From assembly GCA_900073065.1 (NCBI GenBank), contig FJOG01000034.1, positions 506,580 through 570,579 of the forward strand: a DNA stretch of 64,000 bases, written 5' to 3'. A program made the position numbers and the translations under genes. Shown here one piece after another: positions 33,939 to 45,847 of the stretch. The notes under the pieces are model-generated. The model was not told where the DNA came from and did no database searches. It saw only the letters and a list, made by a program, of their open reading frames with translations. This stretch comes from Phialocephala subalpina (lineage: Eukaryota; Ascomycota; Leotiomycetes; Helotiales; Mollisiaceae). The first letter of the stretch is position 1; every line of letters begins with the position of its first letter.

Positions 33939-34446
33939 AACGCCTCGATTCTAAGTAAGGTTAGCGCCCCATCTAACCTCCAACCCCCTTCATTTTCCTT
34001 CTTCCTCTTCTTCCCGTTCGACCCATACGACGTCTACAATTCTTTTTGATATCTCCAACTTCAATCCGTACGTTTGTTGCGCACGATGTAAGGTCGATAT
34101 CTGGAAGTACACTCCTCACTCCACCGAGTTTTCATTATTTTATTCAGTTGATCGTTCCTACATTTTACTTCGAATTCTGCCGTCACCAACCTGGAATTTC
34201 TAGAATCCTGTTTCTATCTCGCGCAATTTTACTGCCTATGTTCCTATTGCATCTACGTCTTCTACCTTATGCTTCTGCTTTCATGTTTAGTTTGAATTTT
34301 GATAACCTAGCTGATAGTACGGCGTCATCCCGTGCGCTTAATCTGGACCAGGAGTGTGCTTCATTCCATATTCTAGATGCACTTCTAGCATTCTCCTTCG
34401 CTATGCTATATTTACGCTTCTTTTTCGATTGTCTTCGAAAACGATC
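33939..34446. other. Intergenic, no gene seen
   Basis: This region lies between the divergent YdcF-like gene and the first 2EXR gene. It is T/C-rich. A 159-codon frame at 34046 runs through it but lacks coding character apart from its overlap with the 2EXR start. Confidence 0.4.
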
Positions 34447-35129
34447 ATGTCCGCGGCATCAACCTTTCACAGATTTGCAGGGCTCCCTTAGAGTTGCGGC
34501 TAATGATCTGGGAGCACACACTTGAGCCTCGAAACTTGGAGTTAAATCTTCACCGTAATAGTCTCAGACTGTCAGGAGATGATGGATATCCTGCGAGGGA
34601 TGATGCCGTTCCGGACGTTCTTCAAGTTCACAAAGAGTCGAGAAACGAATTCCTCCCTCGGTATCTACTCCTATTCAGTGGCATGTTCGAGAAGTGCACT
34701 CAAGCTTCCAGCCAATCTGAACACAGACTGCATCCCACACGCAGCAGGGTATTGAGATTCAATCCGAATTTCGACGTTCTCTCTATCGAGAATCCGCTGG
34801 GTCAAGATTTCGTCTCTTCGAGGATGACATACGGCATTCCCTCAAAACAATTGATCTCTATATACAAACACATCATTGGCACAACAGACAATGTTCTGGA
34901 TATAAAAGATCGGCCTATTGGAGAACATTTACCGGATCGGTTCAATGGCCTGCAGACTGTCTTTGTACTGCAACGCGGCACCAACTTCCCAAATACGGTG
35001 TATCTACCGAACAACAACATCAACGTGGCTGGGAGTCCAGGCTTGATAGTTGACTCGTTCGTGCGAGAAGTGAAGAAGCAGTTTTCAGATTGGATGGCTC
35101 CAAATGGCTCCAAATGTCCGGGTACTTGA
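34447..35129 (+). pseudogene. 2EXR-domain gene, copy 1, frameshifted near its start
   Basis: The start MSAASTFHRFAGLP is followed by a one-base shift; the next frame reads LELRLMIWEHTLEPRNLEL and stays open to 35129. LPxELRLxIWExTLxPR is the signature of the fungal 2EXR (F-box-like) family. Later blocks VLQVHKESRNEFLPRYLL and FNPNFDVLSI also belong to it. The frameshift falls inside the signature motif. Family function is unknown; 2EXR genes are often expanded in Leotiomycetes. Confidence 0.75.
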
Positions 35130-35508
35130 TTTGGACAAAGTCTTGGGGAGCTCTGAAAGGTGGTGGGAAGCTTCAGAGTTATGTTCGTCGGTGGAATACT
35201 AGCCAAGCGGTCAAAGGGCTCGTCTTAATGCTACAGATATATCCGGCTTTTCGGAAACTCGGGTCAGCAGTTTGGAGGATTTCAATGTCCCAGACGGCCT
35301 GGATAGCATATTCATTTCAGCTCCTCGGTAGCCCAGCTGGCGGCACGACATCATACCGCACATCTAAGCTTTGGTATCGAATGCTGCCAAAGACGATAGG
35401 CTCCAGAACACTACGAAAGCAAAGTTTTTGATTCCTCAAAACTCTCTCGAATTCTTCTATATCTCCGTCACATCTCTTTCAAATCCAGGCACATTTTCAG
35501 AATTCACT
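35130..35508. other. Spacer between 2EXR copies 1 and 2
   Basis: No separate gene is seen. The left part may be decayed C-terminal sequence of copy 1. Confidence 0.4.
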
Positions 35509-36235
35509 ATGTCGGCAGAATTATCATCCTTCCATCTGTTTCCAGAGCTTCCCGCGGAACTCAGACTGAAAATCTGGGAGCATACTCTGCAACCTCGATG
35601 CATGCGTTTGAGATTTCGCTCGCACTACGAGATGCTTCACGAGATACTTCCCGATAAAGTAAGCATTTCGATCATCGATGGTATGTAGTGTTTTCCGCAC
35701 AACCAAATGTTGGTAGCGAGGCGATCCCAACGGTCCTGCGAGTCAATAAGGAGTCGAGATACGAATCCCTTCCTCGCTATCCGATACTATTTGGTGGAGT
35801 CAACAGGTGTCACGGAGACCTCATTCAGCCCGGACTCAAAGGGTACCATGTCCAATCTGAACGTGGCGGGTGAGGTTCAATCCCGAAATCGATATTCATT
35901 CGATGGCCAATTTGTGGCATAGTGCGGAGCCCTTGGTCAAGATTTCGGCGTTCTCAGGAGACCTAGCCCGTATATGGCGCATCATCGCGAAACTCGAATC
36001 ATTATCATGGACATCATCGTCGAGGGAATTCCGCATCGATGGAACCTTAGCCTGTTTGAGCAGCCTTGAGACTGTTCTGATGCCTGAAGACAGCTCCCTC
36101 TACGCCTCGCTTGTCTCTAGATTCAAGCAGTATCTAGACCAAGTATTTGGGAAAACAAAGGCACCAAAGATGCGGCATGTTGAACCCAAATACATAACGA
36201 ATAGCTTGGAGCTACCTACCCCCGAGGCTCTTTGA
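35509..36235 (+). pseudogene. 2EXR-domain gene, copy 2, at least two frameshifts
   Basis: It begins MSAELSSFHLFPELPAELRL, with KIWEHTLQPRCMRL completing an intact 2EXR motif. The frame stops at a TAG near 35690. Homologous sequence continues in a second frame (IPTVLRVNKESRYESLPRYP), then in a third from 35870 (RFNPEIDIHSMANLW to the stop at 36235). Neither switch can be explained by a plausible intron, so this copy is dead unless the assembly is wrong. It is clearly related to copy 1, so the two probably arose by tandem duplication. Confidence 0.75.
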
Positions 36236-36648
36236 GCAGTAAGTGGAACTGGGGCGTTTGGGAGGAAATGCTTGGCCTGGATGTCAGGATTCTTGGGATC
36301 TTTGATCACCGATAGAAGCTCCTCCCAGACCCAATCAATCACTGAATTTCACACTACATGATGTCATATGCCCTCAGTTCGACGTCGAGCCCCTTGCGCT
36401 ATCCTTTCTGGTACAAGCAAATTCGAATCTGGACGGAAAGAGCGACAAACCGCATTCAGCTACACCACAATATTTCAGCCCATTTTAGAATTACCCATAA
36501 GCCATAAAGACCGTTCTGGCATCTTTCAACTGAATGGAAATTTAAAAATAAATAAATTTTTTTCCAACTTTTAATCGGTCCCAATCGGCGCTTTCACTTC
36601 AGTCAAATTTCCACGAGAGTTCAAAAACTACGTCAGCCTCTGTAATGG

Positions 36649-37502
36649 CTACCTCAACACTACGAAGAAAGGCAAGAGCAAGAGCAAGAAATTTGTCCCT
36701 CTCGAGCTCTTCAACATGAACACCTTGAAAATGGATGGAACAATTCCCAGCCATCCCCGCCAAACTAGACTGGCGAAGTATACCACAACCATCATTCAAC
36801 AAATTCTCCAAGCTCCACAACGAGCTCCAGTTTGCGATCATGGAATATACCCTCCCCGTCCGATGCGTCAAGCTAGGCAAAAAGAACACTGGCGAATGGA
36901 TCCTGATTCCAAGCAAGCGAGACGACGCCGCTGGCAGAATTCCTGCCTTTCTTTAGGTGAACAGACTGCTGCCGAGCTGAATATCTTCTACGGTATCCCA
37001 TCACGTTCACAGGAATTTACATAAGGGTTTGGAATGGATTCGGTTAATATGTGCACATCAGTCAAGATAAGTGTTGCTTTGGATACACTCGCTTTCTACC
37101 AAATGAACCTCGGTCAACATATGTCGTTTATGGAATGTCTCGAACATTCAAGCTACTTTTCGAAGGCAAACTTGGAAGCCATTCAAAGCCTTGCTATCTA
37201 TGGAAAAGATGCACGGAAGTTTGGCGAGCCCTCCATAGCCCGGAGAGGTCTTTTCTAAACTTCGTAGTTTGCAATTTATTCAACTGGTGGGTGCTGGGCC
37301 CATACCACAAGCAGTCGAGAGGGATATGGGAGATTTTAAGAAGAACTTTCCGGAGTGGAAACCTCCGCTCATCCGCTCCGTTTCAAATATGATTTCGGGT
37401 GTCCAACCGAAACATATGGGCCGGAAGTGCTGGAAGAGGTTAAAGCGGTGGGTCCAAATTGAAACGCGTGAAGTTGGTTTCGATAATTGGGTTGTAAAGT
37501 AA
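36649..37502 (+). pseudogene. 2EXR-like gene, copy 3, heavily decayed
   Basis: A diverged 2EXR-like segment (FNKFSKLHNELQFAIMEYTL, then PVRCVKLG) is followed by blocks in different frames: DTLAFYQMNL with YFSKANLEAIQSLAIYGKD, and LRSLQFIQLVGAGP with a MGDFKKNFPEWKPPLIRSV end stopping at 37502. The order of blocks fits a 2EXR protein, but at least three frame changes are needed. This is the oldest-looking of the three copies. Confidence 0.55.
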
Positions 37503-37840
37503 ACGATCAAGCATGGTAGACTTCAGCATGTATCTAGAATTTTCTATTTTGAACAAATGAAAAGTCAGAAGCCACATTTTCGATGGTAGCACCCGCCGCT
37601 CAAATTGAGATCGAGCAGGTGCTTCGAGACAGTAGGGAAACAGGGACAAGCCCGATTCTGCTGTTCCTGGAGAAAGCGTCAAGCGTCTATCTGTCCAAAC
37701 GCTACTTCAATCAAGCAAGAACGTGACTTCATGATCAATGACGGAAAAAAGATATAGTACGCAACACAACGTTCAAGTAAAATGAGGCGTAAGGGGGCGG
37801 TGGACAAAAGCGTTACATTGTCCATCGTCCAAACTATTAT

Positions 37841-40800
37841 CTAAGCCTGTATTGTCGCCTTAGATTGACCCTTCTTCCTAAAGGTCTGGTCAAGCCTTTT
37901 CGGATCCGGCAACCATAGTGCCATGAAAGCGGTGAAAAGTAGAGGTATAGAAACAGCGAAGAATGTCCACAGATGGGCATATCCAGCGCCAAACGTCGTG
38001 ACATTCATACCAAAGAAGGATGCCGTAAAGGAAAGAGGTATGTAGACGAATGCCAAAACCGTGAGCTTCCCAATCCGATCTGACTGGGTCAGACCACGTC
38101 GTGACTCCTCGATCATTACCATATTCATGGCCACAGCCATGCTCGTCTCGCACCGATGATGTAGCATTTTCGCGCGCTCTGCAAGACCCTGATAATCTTC
38201 CAGAAGCTCGTCGATTGCAGCATCAGCAATGTCACGAAGAGGACCGGATGGCGCTCGCGGCCACCGAGGGCCCCCGCGTTTTTTGAGCGTGGCAGCAGTC
38301 TCTTCTAGCCTCTGCAAGTGCCTTCGCAAGTTTGTCATCAGATACACCAGGTCAGAAACCGAATTCTTGTTGGCCACCAGCGGCTGTCTCGAGATATTAT
38401 CCGCTTGAGTTTCAAGCATGTTCAAGAACTGTGATTCGGAGGCAGCAGCAAAGGAAAACAGTTCGTGGAGTGCATAGAACGCGTCACACTTCATGACCTC
38501 TGGGTTAAGTCTTTGGCCATACGCCATTGGAAGGATAGCGGCACCCTGAGCCCAGTAGCCATGTGGGTCATCGAGTGTTCCACCATGCGATATAGTCTTC
38601 TGGTTATCTAGACCGTTTCCGGGTCTTGGTCGGATGAGAGGAAGAAGCTTAACCCCAGCAGCCGCGCGACTTTGAATGGACGGTTGGCTCCAAGGTCCGA
38701 TCGTGTCTTGTTGAAGGGAGTTACCAATGTCTGACCAAATGAGGACTAGAAGGATTAGCATGTTGTCTAAGTGTCCTCATAGAATAAGACTGACCGGTCC
38801 ATGTCCCTTTACGAGTGGTAATGTGGATAGAGATATCTTGTTCAATCGAGAACATACCACCATCAAAAGCCGAGAAGTCTCGCACAATGGAGTCGCCTGT
38901 CTCTAGTGTCCTGTGTAGGGACTGGAGGTAATCTTCCATAGACCGGGCACATTGTCTCCGCCAGGCATCTGTATTACCGGGATATATTTTCGTGCGCCCA
39001 AGGGTCGTCATTCGAAGTGTAATGGATGTCGAAGATTTCAGGGTTGGAAGTTCGAAATACTGTCGATCAGTCATGAAGTTGAGATGCTGGTGGAAAAAGT
39101 CGGGATTAACATTGAACAGTGCGCCAAGAGTACTCAGCCATTGAGGTGAAGAGAACCCTTTCAGAAATACTAAGCGTCCAGGTAACATTGGAATTTTGGC
39201 AGCCGTACACCGTCTGAACTCTGTAGGAATTTTGGCATCGATGCACCGTCCGAACTCTGCAGGATCCTCGAATTGTGATTGCACCTGCACGTGCTCCTGG
39301 GTTCCTTCAAGCTCGTAAAGAATGACATGGTTATGTCTCGGCGCAACTGGAATCTCGAGTTTTGGTGCCTTCATCAGAAATCTAACCAGATCGGTGTAAT
39401 GCTGTCCAGGGTAAAGAGAGTTAAGGCTTGTTTGTTTGGCAATACTTGCAACACGATCCACGAAGGCTTTGGCTGACAATGTTCGAGCAGCTGATTAAAC
39501 TTTAGCGAGTGAAGATATACAGTTCAAGATAGAAACTCACTAGAAGATCGCGTTGGGAGCAGGACACTAGCATTCATAGAGATTTCAATGTCTGCAAGAA
39601 CATCAACGGCTTGTATCAAGTATGCGCGATGAAGTGTGGAATCTCCAGCGACAACATGACCAAGAAGATTGCCAGACACGGCATCGATAACCCAAGAACC
39701 ACAGTCGCCAGGCACTACGAGTAAAGTCAGACAGTCGTCTTGGAAACATTTGTATGGCAGAATCATGGAACTCACTGATGTCTCGTTCGAGCTGAATTGG
39801 CCACATCTTCTGGTAATCTTCTGAGCCTGCCAACTTGATGAAGTATGGATTTCTGATAATTGTGCCACTCATTATGCCACTTTTCCCTGCCGCAATCCAG
39901 ACCCCCCCTTCTTGCATCTCGGGAGCCACGGCTTCTGGATACAGATATTCCCCCATTGGCAATGAAAACCTGTTGCACACCCTATAGTGAGGATCCTCGA
40001 TGTGAAATATGCCATAATGAAGACCGCTTCTCGTCGACGCAATAGCTAAGGTGCCAATTTTGTGAGGCTCTTCAAGGGATTGGGCGGGACGTGGGATTTG
40101 GAGGGAAGTATAGCCCTGAGAAGTCCTGCTGCTCGAATTCGAGGGCACCTCTTTCTCGTCTGGACGTGAGGGGTAGGATCGGAGGTCTAAGGTTGAGGTG
40201 GAGTCGTGAGCTGTTCGCAGGGATGCGGTTCGTCTTAAGGAGGCAGTTGCTGTTGGCGGGATGTTAGTGGACTACTCTACCACTTTGCAAACAGAGGATA
40301 AATAGAGAGATGCATTACCTGTGCTGGAGGCATCGCTATCGTCGTCGAATCTCAGGTCCGAATCCCTGCAAATAATACTTTCAGAGTCTCCACGGTCCCC
40401 AGAAAACCCCGTCCGCGGGTGTAGCGCGATGAACCCATAGTACTGATTGCCGACGGTGATGATACCACCCAGGGTCGTCTCATATCCATCCCCTGTGGAA
40501 ACCAAACTTCCGCACACATCGACCGGCTGCCCTCGTGCATGTATAGCCGCTCCAACCACCGCAGCCACAACCAAACTCTCACCCACAATTGTCGTTTCTC
40601 CATCTGCGAGCGTGAAATTCTCACTATCGTTCGCTTCAAGTTGAGGTCCCATTGCGACTGCCGGCCTCCTATCCATGCCGTTAAGGGCGAACCCGGGGAA
40701 ATCGTCGAGGAGGTCGTGCTTTTTGATGAGCTTAATTACTTTCTCTCGAAGCTTCGCACTCCTTGAAGTAAAGATAATCGTGGGCACCGCGCTTTCAACC

Positions 40801-41033
40801 TCTCGTCCGACCATCCATAAATGAAAACTGACCGTGCGCGATATCTGTTCCCCCAATTCCAGATGCTCTTTATGACTGTGGAGAAGGTCCTTGATCTGCT
40901 TGATGATTTCCTTCTCGAATTTTTCTAATGCAGGGCCTTTTGCTTCCCAGACAGTCTTGCGTTTGATCTGGATGCATTTCTGACCGACTGACAGCTCGGG
41001 GTCGGGCCAGGCAGCATTCACTGGTGTTGGCAT
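37841..41033 (-). CDS. Fusion of a chymotrypsin-like GDCG protease domain with a CorA-like membrane domain
   Basis: Five exons (40319-41033, 39776-40249, 39541-39714, 38795-39490, 37841-38745) join in frame to 987 residues. Residues 1-125 are a helical/strand N-terminal domain. About 130-485 is a chymotrypsin-fold region: LGGIITVGNQYYGFIALH supplies the presumed catalytic His, and MPGDCGSWVIDAVSGNLLGH holds the nucleophile box with Cys in place of Ser. The usual Asp strand (FDWAL in the relative at 50544) reads LHYGIFHIED here, so the Asp appears lost. About 490-985 is a fungal CorA-like Mg2+ transporter module: a cytoplasmic domain (RLVFLKGFSSPQWLSTLG), long helices, then two membrane helices with the GMN motif (FFGMNVTTFG). 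Divergent to the gene at 41414. The joined protein would tether a protease-like domain to a membrane. Confidence 0.82.
39190..39261 (-). repeat. 36-bp in-frame tandem duplication inside the CorA-fusion gene
   Basis: Two copies, 39190-39225 and 39226-39261, both begin GGAATTTTGGCA and end GAACTCTG plus two bases. They encode two consecutive 12-residue units (EFGRCIDAKIP and EFRRCTAAKIP-like), so the reading frame is kept. They sit in the linker before the CorA-like domain. Confidence 0.85.
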
Positions 41034-41413
41034 TGGTCTAAAGACGCACGCCGACGAGTATACTTCGCCGCCGCATCAAGTGGTGTCCTTTGATGCTTCG
41101 TGATGATGGTTCTGTATTGGAGTTCTTCTGCTTTCCTCCGTGAACAGCAAATGCGGCATCCTTGCTCATTAAGGCGGTTGGGCCCAAGGTCGGGCTCAAT
41201 GACTGTCTGCCAACCAAAAGTGCCCTCACACCGCGCCCAGCTGCAGCATGGAGTTTTAGTACACGCGAAGGAATATCTGAGCAGCCTTGCGAAGAGCCTT
41301 ACGACTGAACATTAAAAGAATGGCTCTTCTATCTCACGTCTTGGTGGGCAAAATCTTAAATCAATCAATCTTGGCCATTTTGTTGTAAAGCATTGCAATT
41401 GTCTTGTTGTATA
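41034..41413. promoter_or_regulatory. Divergent promoter between the GDCG-CorA gene and its paired gene
   Basis: 380 bases separate the two start codons. No specific motif was identified; shared regulation is inferred from the layout, which recurs at 50336-50543. Confidence 0.4.
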
Positions 41414-42517
41414 ATGGCCCTTCGACAAATCAAGGAGAGAAGGATCGCAAATCCACCCATGGTCGAGAGCGGGAGGCGTGCTCTCGTCGCTGCCATGTTT
41501 ACCCACCCACCCAGCACAGAAGAGCTTGGTGGACGAGAGGATCGGTTTGCGGCCTACTTCACGTCATGGTACGAAGACCAATGCGGTGACTTGACTGGAT
41601 CAGTGTCAAACATGACAATCGGGGACATGCTCAGTATTATCGCGCTAGTTAGAGGCGATTTAGAAACTCGCGAAACCATACGGACCAAAGCCTTGCGGAA
41701 CCGCCAACAGCAATTCAAGGAGAGTGAGATTGAGATGGCGATTACATTGGCAGCCCGACTGTGGTCGGTATCATACATTGATGGCCGGCATCCTCCTTTC
41801 TCGACCGGCGAAACAATTGACTGGACAACAGGTTCTTTGAGGGCAACATTGGCCGCACATTTTCAGCCTTCGTCTGGCGAGAAGGGCAACCTTCCGAGCT
41901 TCTTCACCGCAGAAAAGCTCGACCGAATTGCAGGTATACAGATTCTCTGGACAGGGAATCTTCTCGACCATTTGAAGATGACAAACGATGACAAGGCTGT
42001 CTATCTATTCCATCAGGTCTCATTCCTAGCCCTCCATGGCGACTCGAAAAGGTGAGTGCTCTTTACTCTCGTTGAACTTTGATTTTGGAATAACTAATTT
42101 TGATTCAGTGAGGGCAGCTTGCCACCAGACCTGGTAAAAGAGACGATATCAACACTGGCCCTCCTCCTTCCAGGAAGCAGCAAAGCCCCCAACAAATGGT
42201 ATCAGAAGAAACGAAAGGGGCACGAAGACGAACTTGACCCCCGTGCCGGAAGCAACGGCCATCTGAATGCTTCTCAGAGGCGTCTCGAAGAGTTCAAATA
42301 TTGGGGAGAGCGATTGGGAATTCTGAAGCAAGCGTTCGATGATTCCGAACCACCAAGTGTGTGGCATTGGTGGCGAGACGACCGCAAAAGAGTCCAATGG
42401 TACACATTTTGGATTGCGGTGCTTGTCTTAATACTTACAGTTCTTTTCGGTCTCTTGCAATCCATCACAAGCATCATTCAGACTGTTATGACGGTCAGGT
42501 CTTCGCATGGTCAGTGA
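41414..42517 (+). CDS. Helical protein with C-terminal membrane anchor, partner of the GDCG-CorA gene (copy 1)
   Basis: Exons 41414-42051 and 42109-42517 join to 348 residues. The body is helical, with RDRFAAYF-type start and IRTKALRNRQQQF. A conserved block (FFTAEKLDRIAGIQILWT, then LLDHLKMTNDDKAVYLFHQ) recurs in many uncharacterised ascomycete proteins. After LPPDLVKETISTLALLLP comes a linker, and the C-terminus has one strong membrane helix (YTFWIAVLVLILTVLFGLL) followed by a short tail. The gene at 49104-50335 has the same layout, intron position and blocks. Each of the two is head to head with a GDCG protease-like gene. Function unknown; a membrane-anchored partner or substrate is a reasonable guess. 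A Met seven codons upstream (41393) is possible. Confidence 0.8.
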
Positions 42518-43364
42518 AGGATGTTGGTTCCAAGGTGCTTGGATGCGAACTTCAAGCTCAGCTATTCTTCACTTCACAGAACTTATGCTTACGTCTATAT
42601 GGAAGATTATTCATTGATAATCCGAAACTTCCTTGTGGTGATTATGATATCAAATGAAAACTATTTCCGTAGACTCGCCATCACAGGGTCTCTTTCCTAT
42701 ATTGAAGGTGTTTTAGTTAACCCCGCCTTGCACCTCGTGTGTCAGCCCATGTTCCATGACCTTTAAGCCCAAAAGATAGCGCACATTTTGTGCATGGGAT
42801 TCTAACAGATGCTGATCTCTTTTGCATATAAAACCTGATGTCGATGACCCCGGCCTCGCGAGGGTCGACACGCTCGACTCTTCTGCCCCTCGTCTGTACC
42901 AAACTTTACCCCTGTCTCCTCCCTCGCTCGCTTGTAGAAGCCCCACATCTCACTGGCTGCCAACTTTCCATCCCTCTTCGCCACCGGAAAACATCTGCAT
43001 CGAATTGACAATACGAACGTCATGGTACCTGTCGTGCATCCCAACGTGCATCCATCACGCCAAATTGATCGCGGTTACATGGCACCGATACGAAGACACA
43101 CATCTGGTCTGCCGATCCTCCACATGTGGAGCTGCGATGGCCATTCGTGCCTTGGATGGCAAGGAAGAGAACAGAAAGCGTGCATGTTCCCCTGTAGGTC
43201 ACTTCATGGTATTGACTTCCCGATATGTTCTGCCCTGGATTGGACAGGTATGAGCTCATGTTGTTACCGATGTTTCTTTTATCTTTTCGGTTTGCCCCGG
43301 ATTGTGGATTGAGCATGTATATGTTTCACTTACAGCTGTTTTCGTCTGGTCAATCTGCGAGTTT
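42518..43364. other. Intergenic region
   Basis: Open frames on both strands show no recognisable product. The right part is the presumed promoter and leader of the aspartic-protease-like gene. Confidence 0.5.
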
Positions 43365-45479
43365 ATGATGCGCTCGTTGTTAAAGTCTACTACGATCGTT
43401 ATCGCGTGTCTGTTTGTGCGGGATGGCGCTACCAGTGATGGCGGAGAGTTGGAGAAGAGGGATAACATCACGTTGAAAGCGCCCATCATCGCGACGCCCA
43501 GCCAGCATTGGTATGCTTCCTCTCTTGACGTCTGCGAGCTCGAGCTAACTGAGAAACAGGGAAGGAGTAGATGGAACCTGGAGCACGTTCGAGATTCGAG
43601 TTGGCACACCGGCGACGACGTATCGAGTTCTACCAGCGACTTCGTGGCAGGAGACTTGGGTGGTATATGGTGCTGCTGCAGGTGTGTGTAATGCTACTCT
43701 TGGAGTCTCATCCAATTGCGAGGAAGCGAGGGGAGGGGTGTTCGATTCTTCGAAATCGTCGACTTGGGTACAAAGCGACCAGGACTTTCTGGGACTGAAT
43801 GCGGCATTGGGATATCAGGGCGTTGGACAATATGGTATACCTTCTTTGCATACGGGACGAAAGCAGAGCTGATGTGAAATTCAGGATTTGATACCGTCGG
43901 ATTGGGCTATACGAACGATACTGGAGAGACTTTGACGCATCAGATTGTGTCTGAGATTGTGGCGGACGATTGGTGGTTTGGCATATTCGGACTCGGATTC
44001 CAGCCCACGAATTTCTCGACGTACGGCAACCCCCAAGCAAGCTTTGCGGATACCCTTTGGTCGAATGGTACAATATCGAGCATGAGTTGGAGCTATACGG
44101 CTGGGGCATACTATCGATTGAAGAGCATATTTGGGGAGCTGATATTCGGAGGCTACGATGCTTCGAGGTTTACACCAAACGATGTGATCTTCACAATGAC
44201 GGGGGACAACCTACGGGATATCGTAGTCACGGTCCGCTCCATCACCTCCACAACTTCTTCTGGAAACACGAGTTTGATGTCAACTCCTGAGTTTGCATTC
44301 ATCGACTCCTCTGTCCCCGAACTCTGGCTCCCAACTGCGGTCTGTCAAGCATTCGAGGAAGCCTTTGGACTTACTCTCGACTCGGCTTCAGGTCTCTACC
44401 TTGTCAACGCCACCACACACTCCAACCTCCTGCAATTAAATCCAAACATTACCTTTACATTGGCAAATCAGAAAACCGGTGGAGCAACAGTGGACTTGGT
44501 CTTGCCGTACTCAGCTTTTGACCTCAATGTCACTACTCCCGTGATAGATAACAACACAAGCTTTTACTTTCCAATCAAGCCGACGTCAGACGACACACTG
44601 TACACCCTCGGACGAACGTTCTTACAAGAAACATATGTCACAACACATTACAACTCGAGAACATTCAATGTCTCACAGTGCATCTTCGACGATACGGCAT
44701 CAGCACATGTAATCGCCCTCCCTTCCCACCTCCCAACCAGCACCTTAAACTCCTCTTCCTCGAATCCCGGATCAGAAACCGGCTCTGGTTCTGGAGGTGG
44801 CAAGAAACTCGCAGCAGGCGCCATAGCCGGAATCGTGATCGGCGCCCTTATCGGCCTTCTCCTAGCTGCTCTCCTCCTCTTTTACCTCTTCCGGCGACGT
44901 CGCCAAAACAAACAAAACCCCCCTGTTGCCGAAGAAGAAGCCAAAGCTCACGCAATAGCCATCGAAATCGACTCTGGCAAACGCGTCGACCCCCAAACTA
45001 CTAGCGCCTACAACGTCCAAGCCAGCTCCCTAACAAACGAAGTCGATGGCAATGATGCCCGCATCGAGAAATGGGGGGTCCCAGTCATGGTTCCGCAAGA
45101 ACTACCTGCAAATGAAATCCCGGAGCCTTCGAATTCGGATGTGAGTTCTGACAGTGGGCCGGATGGGAGGAGAACGGGGATGAGGCCTCCGGTTCTGACG
45201 CCTATGGCGGAGATGGATGCTGAGGAGAGGGGCTTAGGCGAGCCTATGCCACTCCCGAGAGATTTGGAAAGAGGAGGTGATAGAGGGAGGGAGAGGGAGG
45301 AAGATATCGTGAGCCCGAGCAGTGATACTATGCCGAGTATCATGGGAAGGGCGAGGCCGGGGAGTAGAGTTAGTAGTGAGATGAGCTCTGCGGGGCATAG
45401 TCCAACGGTAAGTGAGGCAACTTGGAGTCCTAATTCGCCGGTTCAGAGGAGAGGGAGCAGGTTTGAGGAGCGATTATGA
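43365..45479 (+). CDS. Membrane-anchored aspartic-protease-like protein, probably inactive
   Basis: Exons 43365-43510, 43560-43834 and 43885-45479 join to 671 residues. A signal peptide (MMRSLLKSTTIVIACLFV) leads into a pepsin-like A1 fold: EGVDGTWSTFEIRVGTP, a WWFGIFGLGF strand, and EFAFIDSSVPELWLP, which carries the second catalytic Asp. The first catalytic motif, normally DTGS, reads VLPATSWQETWVV, with no Asp, so peptidase activity is unlikely. Many N-glycosylation sequons are present. After a Ser/Gly stalk, one membrane helix (GAIAGIVIGALIGLLLAALL) is followed by RRRR and a cytoplasmic tail of about 190 residues rich in Pro, Ser and acids. This layout is common in Pezizomycotina and suggests a surface receptor or sensor. 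Confidence 0.87.
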
Positions 45480-45847
45480 GCATGTGAAGAGGTAAGGAAA
45501 GCTGCGTTTGGGAAGCTTGAGGTCGTTACGTTTGTATATGATACCATTTGAGCACACATAGGACATGGGTTTTTGAAGCTGTTTGATCAACGTCTGGGTT
45601 CGAAAGTTGATGCGTTGAGAACCGGCACACACACGCCTTGAGCTTCCGACCCAGTTAACACCATCATGGAAAGTCCAGGCGAGGTTACTTGGGCAATCGT
45701 TACTACAAGGATGCAGCGCCTCATTATGTTGGTTTTTGTGCCTAGCCTACTCTCGGCCGGGATGGTTACACGACATGCCCCCAACCTTTCACTTCAAAAA
45801 ACAAAGAAATAAGTCGATCTCTTCTTCGCATCGAAGTCAATTGTTAC
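45480..45847. other. Intergenic, no gene seen
   Basis: This is the 3' flank of the aspartic-protease-like gene and the upstream region of the ubiquitin-like-domain gene. No feature is supported. Confidence 0.4.
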
